The position numbers and the translations under genes were made by a program. This document shows positions 1 through 6,489 of a stretch of 17,649 nucleotides of DNA, one piece after another. A model generated the notes under the pieces. That model did no database searches. It worked only from the letters and a program-made list of their open reading frames with translations, and had not been told where the DNA came from. The stretch is from Proteobacteria bacterium UBA2383 (GTDB taxonomy: Bacteria > Pseudomonadota > Gammaproteobacteria > Competibacterales > Competibacteraceae): contig DDST01000157.1 in assembly GCA_002343485.1 (NCBI GenBank), positions 1 through 17,649 on the forward strand. Reading direction: 5' to 3'. Within the stretch, counting starts at the first letter, position 1; each line of letters starts with the position of its first letter.

Positions 1-60
1 ATATAAATACTATTTAAAAAGTTATCCACTTATCCACAGAAGTTATCCACAAGCCTTTCT
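1..60. other. oriC: Likely part of the replication origin (oriC): AT-rich stretch and three DnaA boxes
   Basis: Bases 1-20 are A/T except for a single C, as expected for a DNA-unwinding element. They are followed by three DnaA boxes in the same orientation: TTATCCACT at 22-30, TTATCCACA at 30-38 (sharing one base with the first) and TTATCCACA at 43-51. Two match the consensus exactly and the third differs at the last base. The stretch lies directly downstream of dnaA, where dnaN normally follows, a common origin position. Only the right edge is visible because the window begins here, so the full number of boxes is unknown. The cluster could instead be a DnaA-binding site controlling the dnaA-dnaN region. 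Confidence 0.75.
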
Positions 61-1416
61 CTAGTTAGTAAGGGTTGTAAGCAAATTAGTGTAGTCATCA
101 CGGATTTTGGGTTCACCTCGTTGCAGTTCGCGAATCTTTCGGCAAGCATGTAATACTGTTGTGTGATCGCGCCCGCCGAAAGCCTCGCCAATATCGGGCA
201 GGCTGAGAGCAGTCAGCTCCTTGGTAAGCGCCATTGCTACCTGCCGAGGACGAGATAAGGTGCGCAACCGGCTGTTTGACAGCAGTTCGCTAACGGGGAT
301 TTTGTAGTAGTCCGCTACCGTTTTCTGGATATTTTCAATAGTCACCAGCTTGTCCTGCAAGGTCAGCAGGTCACTTAGCACTTCCTTGACAAAGCTGATG
401 GTAATAGATCGCCCGGTGAATTGGGCGTTAGCGTAAATTCGCCGCAGTGCGCCTTCTAGTTCACGAACATTGGAGCGGATGCGCTGGGCGATGAAAAATG
501 CAACCTCATCAGGCAATTCGAGTTGAGTCTGCTCAGCTTTGCTCTTGAGGATCGCAACCCGGGTTTCCAATTCCGGTGGTTCGATAGCCACTGTTAGACC
601 TGAGCCAAAGCGTGATTTGAGCCGGTCTTCCAACCCATCGACCTCTTTTGGATAGCGGTCGCAAGTCAAAATAACTTGTTGGCGGCTTTCAAGCAAGCTA
701 TTAAAAGTATAGAAAAATTCTTCTTGAGATCGCTCTTTGCCAGCCAGGAATTGCACGTCATCAATTAACAGGGCATCAAGCGAACGGTAACGGCGCTTGA
801 ATTCGTTAATGGCGTTATGCTGTAGAGAACGCACCATGTCAGCTACAAAGTACTCGCAATTCTGATAAACTACTTTTGATTCGGGGTTACGTTCACGTAA
901 CATATTTCCAACTGCATGAATGAGATGGGTTTTTCCGAGGCCCGTACCGCCATAAATAAAGAGTGGATTATAGGCCTTACCTGGATTTTCAGTAACTTGC
1001 AAACATGCGGCCCGGGCGATCTGGTTTGAGTTGCCCTCGACAAAAGTGGCAAAAGTGAAATCGGCATTGAGAACGCCACTTTTCAGCAATTCGGCAGTTT
1101 CAGCAATAGATTCGCTAATGGGTTTCTCTCCTGGCGGTTCCCCAGTGTGAACTACTGAAGTGGGCAAGATGCCGCCACTGCTAATTTCCAGCCGCACTTC
1201 TGGGGGGTGACCTGGGCGTAATTGCTCAAGTACGGCTTGGATTTGCGCCAAATGGTGCTTTTTAACCCAGTCGAGCACAAAGCGGTTAGGTGCTAGCAGG
1301 CGCAGGACCTTGGCTTCCTCCTGTGCGTGCAATGGCCGAATCCACGTGTTTAACTGTTGTTCGGATAATTCACGTTCCAGGCTATCCTGGCATGCTTTCC
1401 ACAAGGCATGGTCCAC
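61..1416 (-). CDS. dnaA: Chromosomal replication initiator protein DnaA
   Basis: DnaA is the AAA+ ATPase that binds DnaA boxes, melts the origin and helps load the DnaB helicase. The 451-residue product is of normal length for the family. It has the N-terminal helicase/DnaB-interacting domain (about 1-80), a short linker, a Walker A motif GGTGLGKT (156-163), Walker B LLIDD (216-220), a sensor 1 region near 251-256, the RLKSRF segment carrying the arginine finger (265-270), and the C-terminal DNA-binding signature GGRDHTTVLHACRKI (414-428). The start is a GTG with AGGA about nine bases upstream. The gene reads toward the DnaA boxes at 22-51, and rpmH diverges on its other side. No defect is visible. 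Confidence 0.98.
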   Translation of the reverse strand: MDHALWKACQDSLERELSEQQLNTWIRPLHAQEEAKVLRLLAPNRFVLDWVKKHHLAQIQAVLEQLRPGHPPEVRLEISSGGILPTSVVHTGEPPGEKPISESIAETAELLKSGVLNADFTFATFVEGNSNQIARAACLQVTENPGKAYNPLFIYGGTGLGKTHLIHAVGNMLRERNPESKVVYQNCEYFVADMVRSLQHNAINEFKRRYRSLDALLIDDVQFLAGKERSQEEFFYTFNSLLESRQQVILTCDRYPKEVDGLEDRLKSRFGSGLTVAIEPPELETRVAILKSKAEQTQLELPDEVAFFIAQRIRSNVRELEGALRRIYANAQFTGRSITISFVKEVLSDLLTLQDKLVTIENIQKTVADYYKIPVSELLSNSRLRTLSRPRQVAMALTKELTALSLPDIGEAFGGRDHTTVLHACRKIRELQRGEPKIRDDYTNLLTTLTN

Positions 1417-1518
1417 GAGTGCTGTTCCTAAAAACTAAGCAAGGTTGTTCATGAGTGATGTCAATGGCTTGGCAGAGACGTTGCCGGAGCTTAGACTTCA
1501 AACCCCGGACCATTTAAC

Positions 1519-1546
1519 TTGACAAATTTAGCTCTATATCAGTAAT
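1519..1546 (+). promoter_or_regulatory. Possible promoter of the rpmH operon
   Basis: A perfect -35 hexamer TTGACA lies at 1519-1524. The -10 element is less clear: AGTAAT at 1541-1546 gives a 16-base spacer but matches only four of six consensus bases. The position, about 60 bases before rpmH and inside the dnaA-rpmH divergent gap (1417-1605), fits a ribosomal-protein promoter. No DnaA box was seen in this gap. Confidence 0.4.
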
Positions 1547-1550
1547 TTCT

Positions 1551-1569
1551 CGCTTTTCGCTAAAAAGCG
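1551..1569 (+). promoter_or_regulatory. Hairpin in the rpmH leader
   Basis: CGCTTTT (1551-1557) pairs perfectly with AAAAGCG (1563-1569) around a five-base loop. It falls between the putative promoter and the rpmH ribosome-binding site AAGGAA (1595-1600). It could be a leader structure affecting rpmH expression or mRNA stability. There is no T run, so it is not an obvious terminator. Function is inferred from position only. Confidence 0.35.
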
Positions 1570-1605
1570 CAAACTCTGTCTTGATCTGTCTCTTAAGGAA
1601 TCGTC

Positions 1606-1740
1606 ATGAAGCGGACTTTCCAGCCCAGCATCATTCATCGCAAGCGTACCCACGGTTTTCGCGCTCGCATGGCCACCACCGGCGGCCGCCGGGTTCTGAA
1701 GGCGCGCCGTGCCAAGGGCCGTGCCCGTCTCACACCTTAA
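1606..1740 (+). CDS. rpmH: 50S ribosomal protein L34
   Basis: This is a 44-residue, very basic protein beginning MKRTFQPS and containing the conserved HGFRARMAT segment followed by GGRRVLKARRAKGRARL, the hallmark of L34 in the large ribosomal subunit. The family is usually 44-46 residues. The ATG is preceded by AAGGAA (1595-1600) at a normal distance. It is the first gene of the rpmH-rnpA-yidD-yidC run and diverges from dnaA, as in many Proteobacteria. Confidence 0.97.
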   Translation: MKRTFQPSIIHRKRTHGFRARMATTGGRRVLKARRAKGRARLTP

Positions 1741-1744
1741 TTAT

Positions 1745-2113
1745 ATGGACGGTGGGGGCGGCGCGTGTTTCCCGCGCCGCGCTCGGCTGAGCGGCCCATC
1801 AGTCTTCGCTCATGTCTTCGCCCGCCCGGCCAAGTCCAGTGACCGTTATTTTACCGTGTTGGCTCGCCCCAATGATCTGAAACATCCTCGATTGGGGATG
1901 GCGATTTCCCGCAAGGTTGCCCGGTCTGCTGTGGCACGTAACCGTATTAAGCGGATCGTGCGTGAAAGCTTTCGACATCATCAACCTCAATTCGGTGGCA
2001 TGGACTGGGTAGTGATGGGCCGTAGTGGTGTGGCGCAACAAGAAAATACTGTCCTGTTCGCTTCCTTGCAACGACATTGGCAGAGACTCGCCCCATCATG
2101 CGCGCCATCCTGA
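1745..2113 (+). CDS. rnpA: Ribonuclease P protein component
   Basis: RnpA is the small basic protein that binds the RNase P RNA and helps it cut the 5' leaders from pre-tRNAs. The 122-residue product carries the FPRRARL start of the fold (9-15) and the signature ARNRIKRIVRESFR (64-77), the RNR motif that contacts RNA. The ATG at 1745 is chosen because it lies four bases after the rpmH stop and gives the expected length near 120. An in-frame ATG at 1709 would start inside rpmH. No clear Shine-Dalgarno is present, so translation is probably coupled to rpmH. The 3' end overlaps yidD by 16 bases. Confidence 0.95.
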   Translation: MDGGGGACFPRRARLSGPSVFAHVFARPAKSSDRYFTVLARPNDLKHPRLGMAISRKVARSAVARNRIKRIVRESFRHHQPQFGGMDWVVMGRSGVAQQENTVLFASLQRHWQRLAPSCAPS

Positions 2114-2328
2114 TCGCGCTGATTCGTGGTTACCAACTGCTCATCAGCCCTCTGTTGGGCAACCATTGTCGTTTTTATCCGAGTTGCTCCCAGTATGCCC
2201 GCGAAGCCATTGAATACTATGGTGTGCTACATGGGGGCTGGCTGGCGATCCGGCGCCTGCTACGTTGCCATCCCTGGCATCCAGGCGGTGTCGATCCCGT
2301 CCCTGAACCTTCTCTGAAGGACCGTTAA
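2098..2328 (+). CDS. yidD: Membrane protein insertion efficiency factor YidD
   Basis: A 76-residue protein of the YidD family, a small membrane-associated protein thought to help YidC-dependent insertion. An N-terminal amphipathic or hydrophobic segment (ILIALIRGYQLLISPLLG) is followed by the family signature with CRFYPSCSQYA and, near the end, RCHPWHPGGVDPVP. The ATG at 2098 begins MRAILIALIRGY, the usual family start. An in-frame ATG at 2077 would add seven unlikely residues. The gene overlaps rnpA by 16 bases, and its TAA shares one base with the yidC ATG, so all three are probably translationally coupled. Confidence 0.95.
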   Translation: MRAILIALIRGYQLLISPLLGNHCRFYPSCSQYAREAIEYYGVLHGGWLAIRRLLRCHPWHPGGVDPVPEPSLKDR

Positions 2329-4118
2329 TGGAAAACCAACGTTTGCTACTGTTCGCCGCTCTGGGTTTTGTGCTGTTTCTGCTCTGGCAGAACTGGCTGG
2401 AGTTCCAGGCTAAAAAATATCCCCCGCCGGCGCCAGTCGCTACTGCCCCCGCCAGTCCTGCTGTTCCAGCCGGTCCTGCTATCACACCTGGGCAGGATGT
2501 CCCTACGGCGGGACCTGTGCCAGGTGCGATTTCTCAGGCGCTGGGCAGTGGCTCTCGAGTGCAGGTAACGACTGATCTCTTTGAGGCAGAAATCGACACG
2601 ATCGGTGGTGACCTGCGCCAGGTGGGCCTACGTACTTATCCTGAGTCCGTGCAACAGCTTAATCAACCGTTTCAATTACTGAAGGACAGTGGTCCTGATC
2701 TGTTCATCGCCCAATCGGGGTTGGTGGCGTTAAACGATGGTTCTGCGCCTAACCACTATGCGCCGTTTACCGCTGAGCAGAACGAGTACCGGTTCGCAGA
2801 TGGGCAAGACACATTGGAGGTGCGGCTGAACTGGGCCGGCCCCTTTGGAGTGAAGGTCGTTAAAACTTACACCTTCCATCGCGGCAGCTTCCTGGTGGAA
2901 TTAAATCAGCGTGTGGAAAATGGTAGCACTGATAATTGGCAAGGCAGCCAGTATCGGCAATTCCAGCGCACCCCGCCGAAAACCAAGAACGGTTTTTTTG
3001 GTGGTGGAGTGATTACCTATACCGGAGCGGTCATTTCGACGCCTGAGCAACGCTATGAAAAGATTTCCTTTGATGACATCGCCAAGCAGCCGCTCAACCA
3101 GCCGGTGAAAGATGGCTGGGTTGCCATGATTCAACATTATTTCCTTGGAGCATGGATTCCTAATGCTGGTGAGACTGATACCTTTTACACCAAATCGATT
3201 GATGGTCATCGCTATGTCGTGGGCATGACCAGCGCGGTGCAAAGCATACCGGCTGGCGCAACTGGTGATTTCCGCACCCGGCTGTATATGGGGCCGAAGC
3301 TGCCGGATATCTTGGATAAGATTGCGCCCAATTTGCACCTGACCGTGGATTACGGCAAATTGACCGTTATTGCGGAGCCACTGTTCTGGTTGTTGAAAAC
3401 CATTTACGGGGTCGTTGGTAACTGGGGTTGGGCCATTATCTTCCTGACCCTCCTGATCAAGCTAGTGTTCTATAAATTGTCCGAGACCAGCTACCGGTCG
3501 ATGGCCAATATGCGCCGGCTGGCGCCGGAACTGACCCGGCTCAAGGAATTGTATGGTGACGACAAGCAGAAGATGAATCAGGTCATGATGGACCTGTACA
3601 AAAAAGAGAAGGTCAACCCGCTGGGCGGCTGCCTGCCGATTCTGGTGCAGATTCCAGTATTCATCGCGCTGTATTGGGTATTGGTGGAAAGCGTTCAGTT
3701 ACGGCAGGCGCCATTCATGTTCTGGATCAAGGATATGTCGATCCCAGATCCTTACTATGTGTTGCCGCTGATCATGGGTGTGACCATGTTTGTACAGCAG
3801 AAGCTCAGCCCAGCGCCGCCTGATCCGATCCAAGCTAAAGTGATGATGTCGCTGCCGATCGTGTTCACCTTCATGTTCCTGTGGTTCCCGGCCGGGTTGG
3901 TGTTGTACTGGGTGGTGAATAACATGCTGTCTATTGCCCAGCAGTGGATGATCACCAAGCGGGTAGAATCGGGTGCTGATGCAGCAGCAGCCAAGGCCAA
4001 GCAAGGGTCTGGGCTGGGTGAGCAAGCCCGCAACCTGTTGAGTCATGGAAGGAAGCTGGTCGATTTGACCAAGAAGCCTTCATCTGGACAAGTACCGGGT
4101 AATAAGCGTAAGAAGTGA
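2328..4118 (+). CDS. yidC: Membrane protein insertase YidC
   Basis: YidC inserts and folds inner-membrane proteins, alone or with SecYEG. The 596-residue product has the Gram-negative architecture: an N-terminal transmembrane helix (about 6-20), a Pro/Ala-rich linker (31-65), a large periplasmic beta domain (about 75-340), and the conserved insertase core with further helices around 350-383, 432-456, 475-492 and 508-535. Core motifs such as KVNPLGGCLPILVQIPVF and LWFPAGLVLYWVVNN are intact, and the tail is Lys-rich. The positive residue of the hydrophilic groove, Arg366 in E. coli, aligns with Lys378. As I recall, Pseudomonas YidC also has Lys here. The start overlaps the yidD stop. Confidence 0.98.
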   Translation: MENQRLLLFAALGFVLFLLWQNWLEFQAKKYPPPAPVATAPASPAVPAGPAITPGQDVPTAGPVPGAISQALGSGSRVQVTTDLFEAEIDTIGGDLRQVGLRTYPESVQQLNQPFQLLKDSGPDLFIAQSGLVALNDGSAPNHYAPFTAEQNEYRFADGQDTLEVRLNWAGPFGVKVVKTYTFHRGSFLVELNQRVENGSTDNWQGSQYRQFQRTPPKTKNGFFGGGVITYTGAVISTPEQRYEKISFDDIAKQPLNQPVKDGWVAMIQHYFLGAWIPNAGETDTFYTKSIDGHRYVVGMTSAVQSIPAGATGDFRTRLYMGPKLPDILDKIAPNLHLTVDYGKLTVIAEPLFWLLKTIYGVVGNWGWAIIFLTLLIKLVFYKLSETSYRSMANMRRLAPELTRLKELYGDDKQKMNQVMMDLYKKEKVNPLGGCLPILVQIPVFIALYWVLVESVQLRQAPFMFWIKDMSIPDPYYVLPLIMGVTMFVQQKLSPAPPDPIQAKVMMSLPIVFTFMFLWFPAGLVLYWVVNNMLSIAQQWMITKRVESGADAAAAKAKQGSGLGEQARNLLSHGRKLVDLTKKPSSGQVPGNKRKK

Positions 4119-4157
4119 TATCGCCGATCTCATCGCGATTGTTTACTCTTCACCTCA

Positions 4158-4182
4158 GCCCTCCTCTGTCATGGGGGAGGGC
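4158..4182. repeat. GC-rich palindrome between yidC and mnmE
   Basis: GCCCTCC (4158-4164) pairs with GGAGGGC (4176-4182), with further weaker pairs inside. It lies in the 156-base gap after yidC. It resembles the common proteobacterial intergenic palindromes of the CCCTC...GAGGG type, and a related sequence occurs at 13457-13483. A terminator role for yidC is possible, but the bases that follow (GGGTGTGTTTATT) lack a good T run. Confidence 0.5.
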
Positions 4183-4274
4183 GGGTGTGTTTATTGTGAT
4201 GTGAGATAGCCTCTTTTCTCCTTTTGAGACAGATCGCAGCGAAGGCGCTAGGGTCGGTAATGAGGAGTTAGCTC

Positions 4275-5612
4275 ATGAACGACACTATTTCCGCTATTTC
4301 TACTCCACCCGGCCGGGGGGGGATTGGCATCGTGCGAATCTCGGGTCCGCTGAGTGCCGTTATCACTAAGGCAGTCTGCGGCATGCTCCCTGCACCTCGT
4401 CAAGCTGTCTTGCGCCAGTTCCATGCTGATGACGGCAGCATCATTGACGAAGGTATCGCCTTGTATTTCCCTGCTCCGCATTCCTTCACTGGTGAAGATG
4501 TGCTGGAACTGCATGGTCATGGCGGGCCAGTAGTCATGGATTTGCTGCTGGCCCGTGTCCTAGACCTGGGCGCTCGTCTGGCCCGTCCTGGGGAATTTTC
4601 CGAACGTGCCTTTCTCAACGATAAACTCGATCTGACCCAGGCTGAGGCGATTGCTGATCTGATCACCAGCACGACCGCTGAGGCTGCCCGCGCCGCCGTG
4701 CGTTCGTTGGAAGGAGAGTTTTCCAGACGTATTAATGTATTGATCGAGGCGCTGATTGAACTGCGGATATATATCGAAGCGGCTATCGACTTTCCTGAAG
4801 AAGAAATCGACTTTCTGGCGGATGGTTTCATTGCCGAGCGATTGCATGCCTTACAAGAACAATTGAACGCTTTGCAGAGAGCTGCTGGGCAGGGCCGTTT
4901 GTTGCGCGATGGAATGACCGTGGTGATTGCCGGACGACCCAATGCAGGTAAATCCAGCCTGCTCAATTACCTGGCTGGACGCGAGGCGGCGATCGTGACC
5001 GATATCCCTGGTACCACCCGTGATGTATTGCGTGAGCAGATCGCCATTGACGGGATGCCATTGCATGTCATCGACACGGCTGGCCTGCGCGACAGCCTTG
5101 ATCCTGTGGAGCAAGAGGGTATTCGCCGTGCTTGGATGGAGATCGAAACCGCTGACCGGATTTTGCTGCTGGTGGATGATCGGCAAGGATTTACTGCTGA
5201 GGATCAGGCGCTACGGGAACGGTTGCCGGCGCAAACTGGGGTGACAGTCATTTATAACAAAATTGATCTCACAGACCGGGAGCCGGTATTAGAGCCGGTT
5301 GATTGGGGCCACGCGCTCTGGTTGTCAGCTAAAACTGGCTCAGGCTTGGAATTGCTGCGCGAACATTTGAAGGCCTGCATGGGTTATCACGGCGGTGAGG
5401 GAATATTGATGGCCAGGCGGCGGCATCTGGAAGCGCTGGAACAGACAGCAGCAGCACTGGCAGCGGCAGATGAGCAACTGGTGGACGGTGCCGGAGAGCT
5501 GGCGGCGGAGGAACTGCGTTATGCGCAGAATGCACTGGGAGAAATTACGGGTGAGTTTTCTTCAGATGATTTACTCGGGCGGATTTTCAGTAGTTTTTGT
5601 ATTGGAAAATAG
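4275..5612 (+). CDS. mnmE: tRNA modification GTPase MnmE
   Basis: MnmE works with MnmG to build the 5-aminomethyl or carboxymethylaminomethyl group on wobble uridine 34 of certain tRNAs, using a tetrahydrofolate-bound one-carbon unit and GTP. The 445-residue protein has the N-terminal folate-binding domain (about 1-118), a helical domain interrupted by the G domain, and the invariant C-terminal CIGK. G motifs are complete: GRPNAGKS (220-227), the K-loop IPGTTRD (244-250), DTAG (267-270) and NKID (328-331). GAGGAG at 4262-4267 sits seven bases before the ATG. Its partner mnmG, often next door near the origin, is not in this window. Confidence 0.97.
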   Translation: MNDTISAISTPPGRGGIGIVRISGPLSAVITKAVCGMLPAPRQAVLRQFHADDGSIIDEGIALYFPAPHSFTGEDVLELHGHGGPVVMDLLLARVLDLGARLARPGEFSERAFLNDKLDLTQAEAIADLITSTTAEAARAAVRSLEGEFSRRINVLIEALIELRIYIEAAIDFPEEEIDFLADGFIAERLHALQEQLNALQRAAGQGRLLRDGMTVVIAGRPNAGKSSLLNYLAGREAAIVTDIPGTTRDVLREQIAIDGMPLHVIDTAGLRDSLDPVEQEGIRRAWMEIETADRILLLVDDRQGFTAEDQALRERLPAQTGVTVIYNKIDLTDREPVLEPVDWGHALWLSAKTGSGLELLREHLKACMGYHGGEGILMARRRHLEALEQTAAALAAADEQLVDGAGELAAEELRYAQNALGEITGEFSSDDLLGRIFSSFCIGK

Positions 5613-5891
5613 CGAGACTTTCAGTACATAATCTGAAGTCTTTAATGCAGCCTGGCTTTTCTGGTCCAGGCCGTGCCGAAGTGAATAGATAGCTAATACC
5701 AACCGTTCCGCTGGAAACTGCCCTTGCGGCAGCGTGTTCAGCAACATCCGGGCTTTGACTCGTTACCTATGCTTCGAGAGTTTGGGGGCTTTGATGACGT
5801 TCACACTGCAAAGCTTCGAGTCAGCCCCCCTATAACTCGAAACCCAGGTGAAATCGCCAAAATGAGAATTGTTGATAAAGAGCGCAACGCC
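5613..5891. other. Intergenic region between mnmE and the tRNA promoter
   Basis: No convincing gene is seen. A hairpin with arms GCCTGG (5650-5655) and CCAGGC (5666-5671) lies 40 bases after mnmE but has no T run, so termination there is uncertain. The segment around 5773-5840 contains GCTTCGAG twice, with partly complementary G-rich and C-rich tracts. A 70-codon open frame (5724-5936) runs into the tRNA promoter, has no recognisable similarity or ribosome-binding site, and is judged non-coding. Confidence 0.5.
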
Positions 5892-5920
5892 TTGTCAAGG
5901 CTAGTTTTGGCACTTATAAT
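5892..5920 (+). promoter_or_regulatory. Sigma-70-type promoter of the tRNA-Val gene
   Basis: TTGTCA (5892-5897, five of six -35 bases) and a perfect TATAAT (5915-5920) are separated by exactly 17 bases. The expected start of transcription, near 5927, is about ten bases before the mature tRNA. This is the best core promoter in the window and indicates that the tRNA is transcribed independently of mnmE. Confidence 0.85.
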
Positions 5921-5937
5921 CCGCCTTCCTTTCTAAA

Positions 5938-6012
5938 GGGCGATTAGCTCAGCGGTAGAGCACTGCCTTCACACGGCAGGGGTCGCTGGTTCGAACCCAG
6001 CATCGCCCACCA
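5938..6012 (+). tRNA. tRNA-Val (anticodon CAC)
   Basis: A complete cloverleaf can be drawn: acceptor GGGCGAT (5938-5944) with ATCGCCC (6002-6008), D stem GCTC/GAGC (5947-5950, 5958-5961), anticodon stem CTGCC/GGCAG around the loop TTCACAC, T stem GCTGG/CCAGC (5985-5989, 5997-6001) around TTCGAAC, discriminator A6009 and an encoded CCA (6010-6012). The anticodon CAC (5970-5972) reads the valine codon GUG. It has its own promoter and stands alone rather than in a tRNA cluster. Confidence 0.97.
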
Positions 6013-6384
6013 GCCAAACAGTGGCTTGCACTTTTCCCCAGCCGTTCAAATACCGGCGTAATACAACATGTGGCGCACCGTGTAAAACGACGCATCGTTC
6101 ATGTATCCTCCAACGCTCATACTGGCATAGAGATTGGTGATGCTGTTGCGCCCAACAAGTCTCGTTCTTTCGCTAGTGCTGCTCCAGTACGCAATTGACG
6201 AAGGCTTTTCCAGCCATCGAAAAGTGGATAAATTTGCCAAATCTCCTATGAACACCCTCTATAATTAGGCATCGGGCTTATCTAAAGCCTTCCAATACCA
6301 TAAATCCCGCGTGCTGCCTGTATCAACATCCAAAAATCAGCAGCTTTGCCTGGAGAGTCCGCAAATTTTCACTATGCGGGCCGT
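6013..6384. other. Intergenic region between tRNA-Val and the frd operon
   Basis: No recognised gene. A 69-codon open frame on the minus strand (6046-6255, GTG start) has no family I can name and no clear ribosome-binding site. It may be chance or the remnant of a larger gene. A TATAAT at 6260-6265 lacks a matching -35 on the plus strand. AGTGGATAA (6223-6231), the reverse complement of a near-consensus DnaA box, occurs singly. The frd promoter probably lies in the right part of this stretch or just beyond it, but no FNR-type TTGAT-N4-ATCAA site was found. Confidence 0.5.
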
Positions 6385-6419
6385 GCCTGGTGCCTGTTTT
6401 CTACAAACAGGCACCAGGC
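6385..6419. repeat. Perfect 15-bp inverted repeat upstream of frdA
   Basis: GCCTGGTGCCTGTTT (6385-6399) and AAACAGGCACCAGGC (6405-6419) are exact reverse complements separated by the five bases TCTAC. The centre lies about 88 bases before the frdA start. No T run follows, so it is not a standard terminator. It could be an operator for a dimeric regulator, a leader hairpin in the frd mRNA, or a copy of a dispersed palindromic repeat. The sequence alone does not decide between these. Confidence 0.85.
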
Positions 6420-6489
6420 TGGCCAACCAATCACCCTTTTCACCAACCCTTCATCAATCCGACAGGCACCATGCCGAGGAGCCGAAGTA

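Noticed and set aside
4158..4182. Rho-independent terminator of yidC
   Set aside because: The stem is good but no proper T run follows, so it is listed as a repeat-like palindrome instead.
5724..5936. Open frame of 70 codons between mnmE and the tRNA
   Set aside because: It contains the tRNA promoter, has no ribosome-binding site and resembles no family that I know.
6223..6231. Single DnaA-box-like AGTGGATAA
   Set aside because: An isolated near-consensus nine-base match can occur by chance, and no cluster or AT-rich element accompanies it.
6046..6255. Minus-strand open frame of 69 codons after the tRNA
   Set aside because: GTG start without clear translation signals and no recognisable similarity. 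It could be a remnant but cannot be supported as a gene.
6455..6470. Possible FNR site upstream of frdA (ATCAA near CTTCATCAATCC)
   Set aside because: Only one half-site is present. The matching TTGAT at the proper spacing is absent.
6346..6489. Upstream in-frame extension of frdA from an ATG at 6346
   Set aside because: The added 48 residues resemble no FrdA N-terminus, the stretch contains the perfect palindrome, and the ATG at 6490 has a good GAGGA and places all active-site residues at the expected distance.
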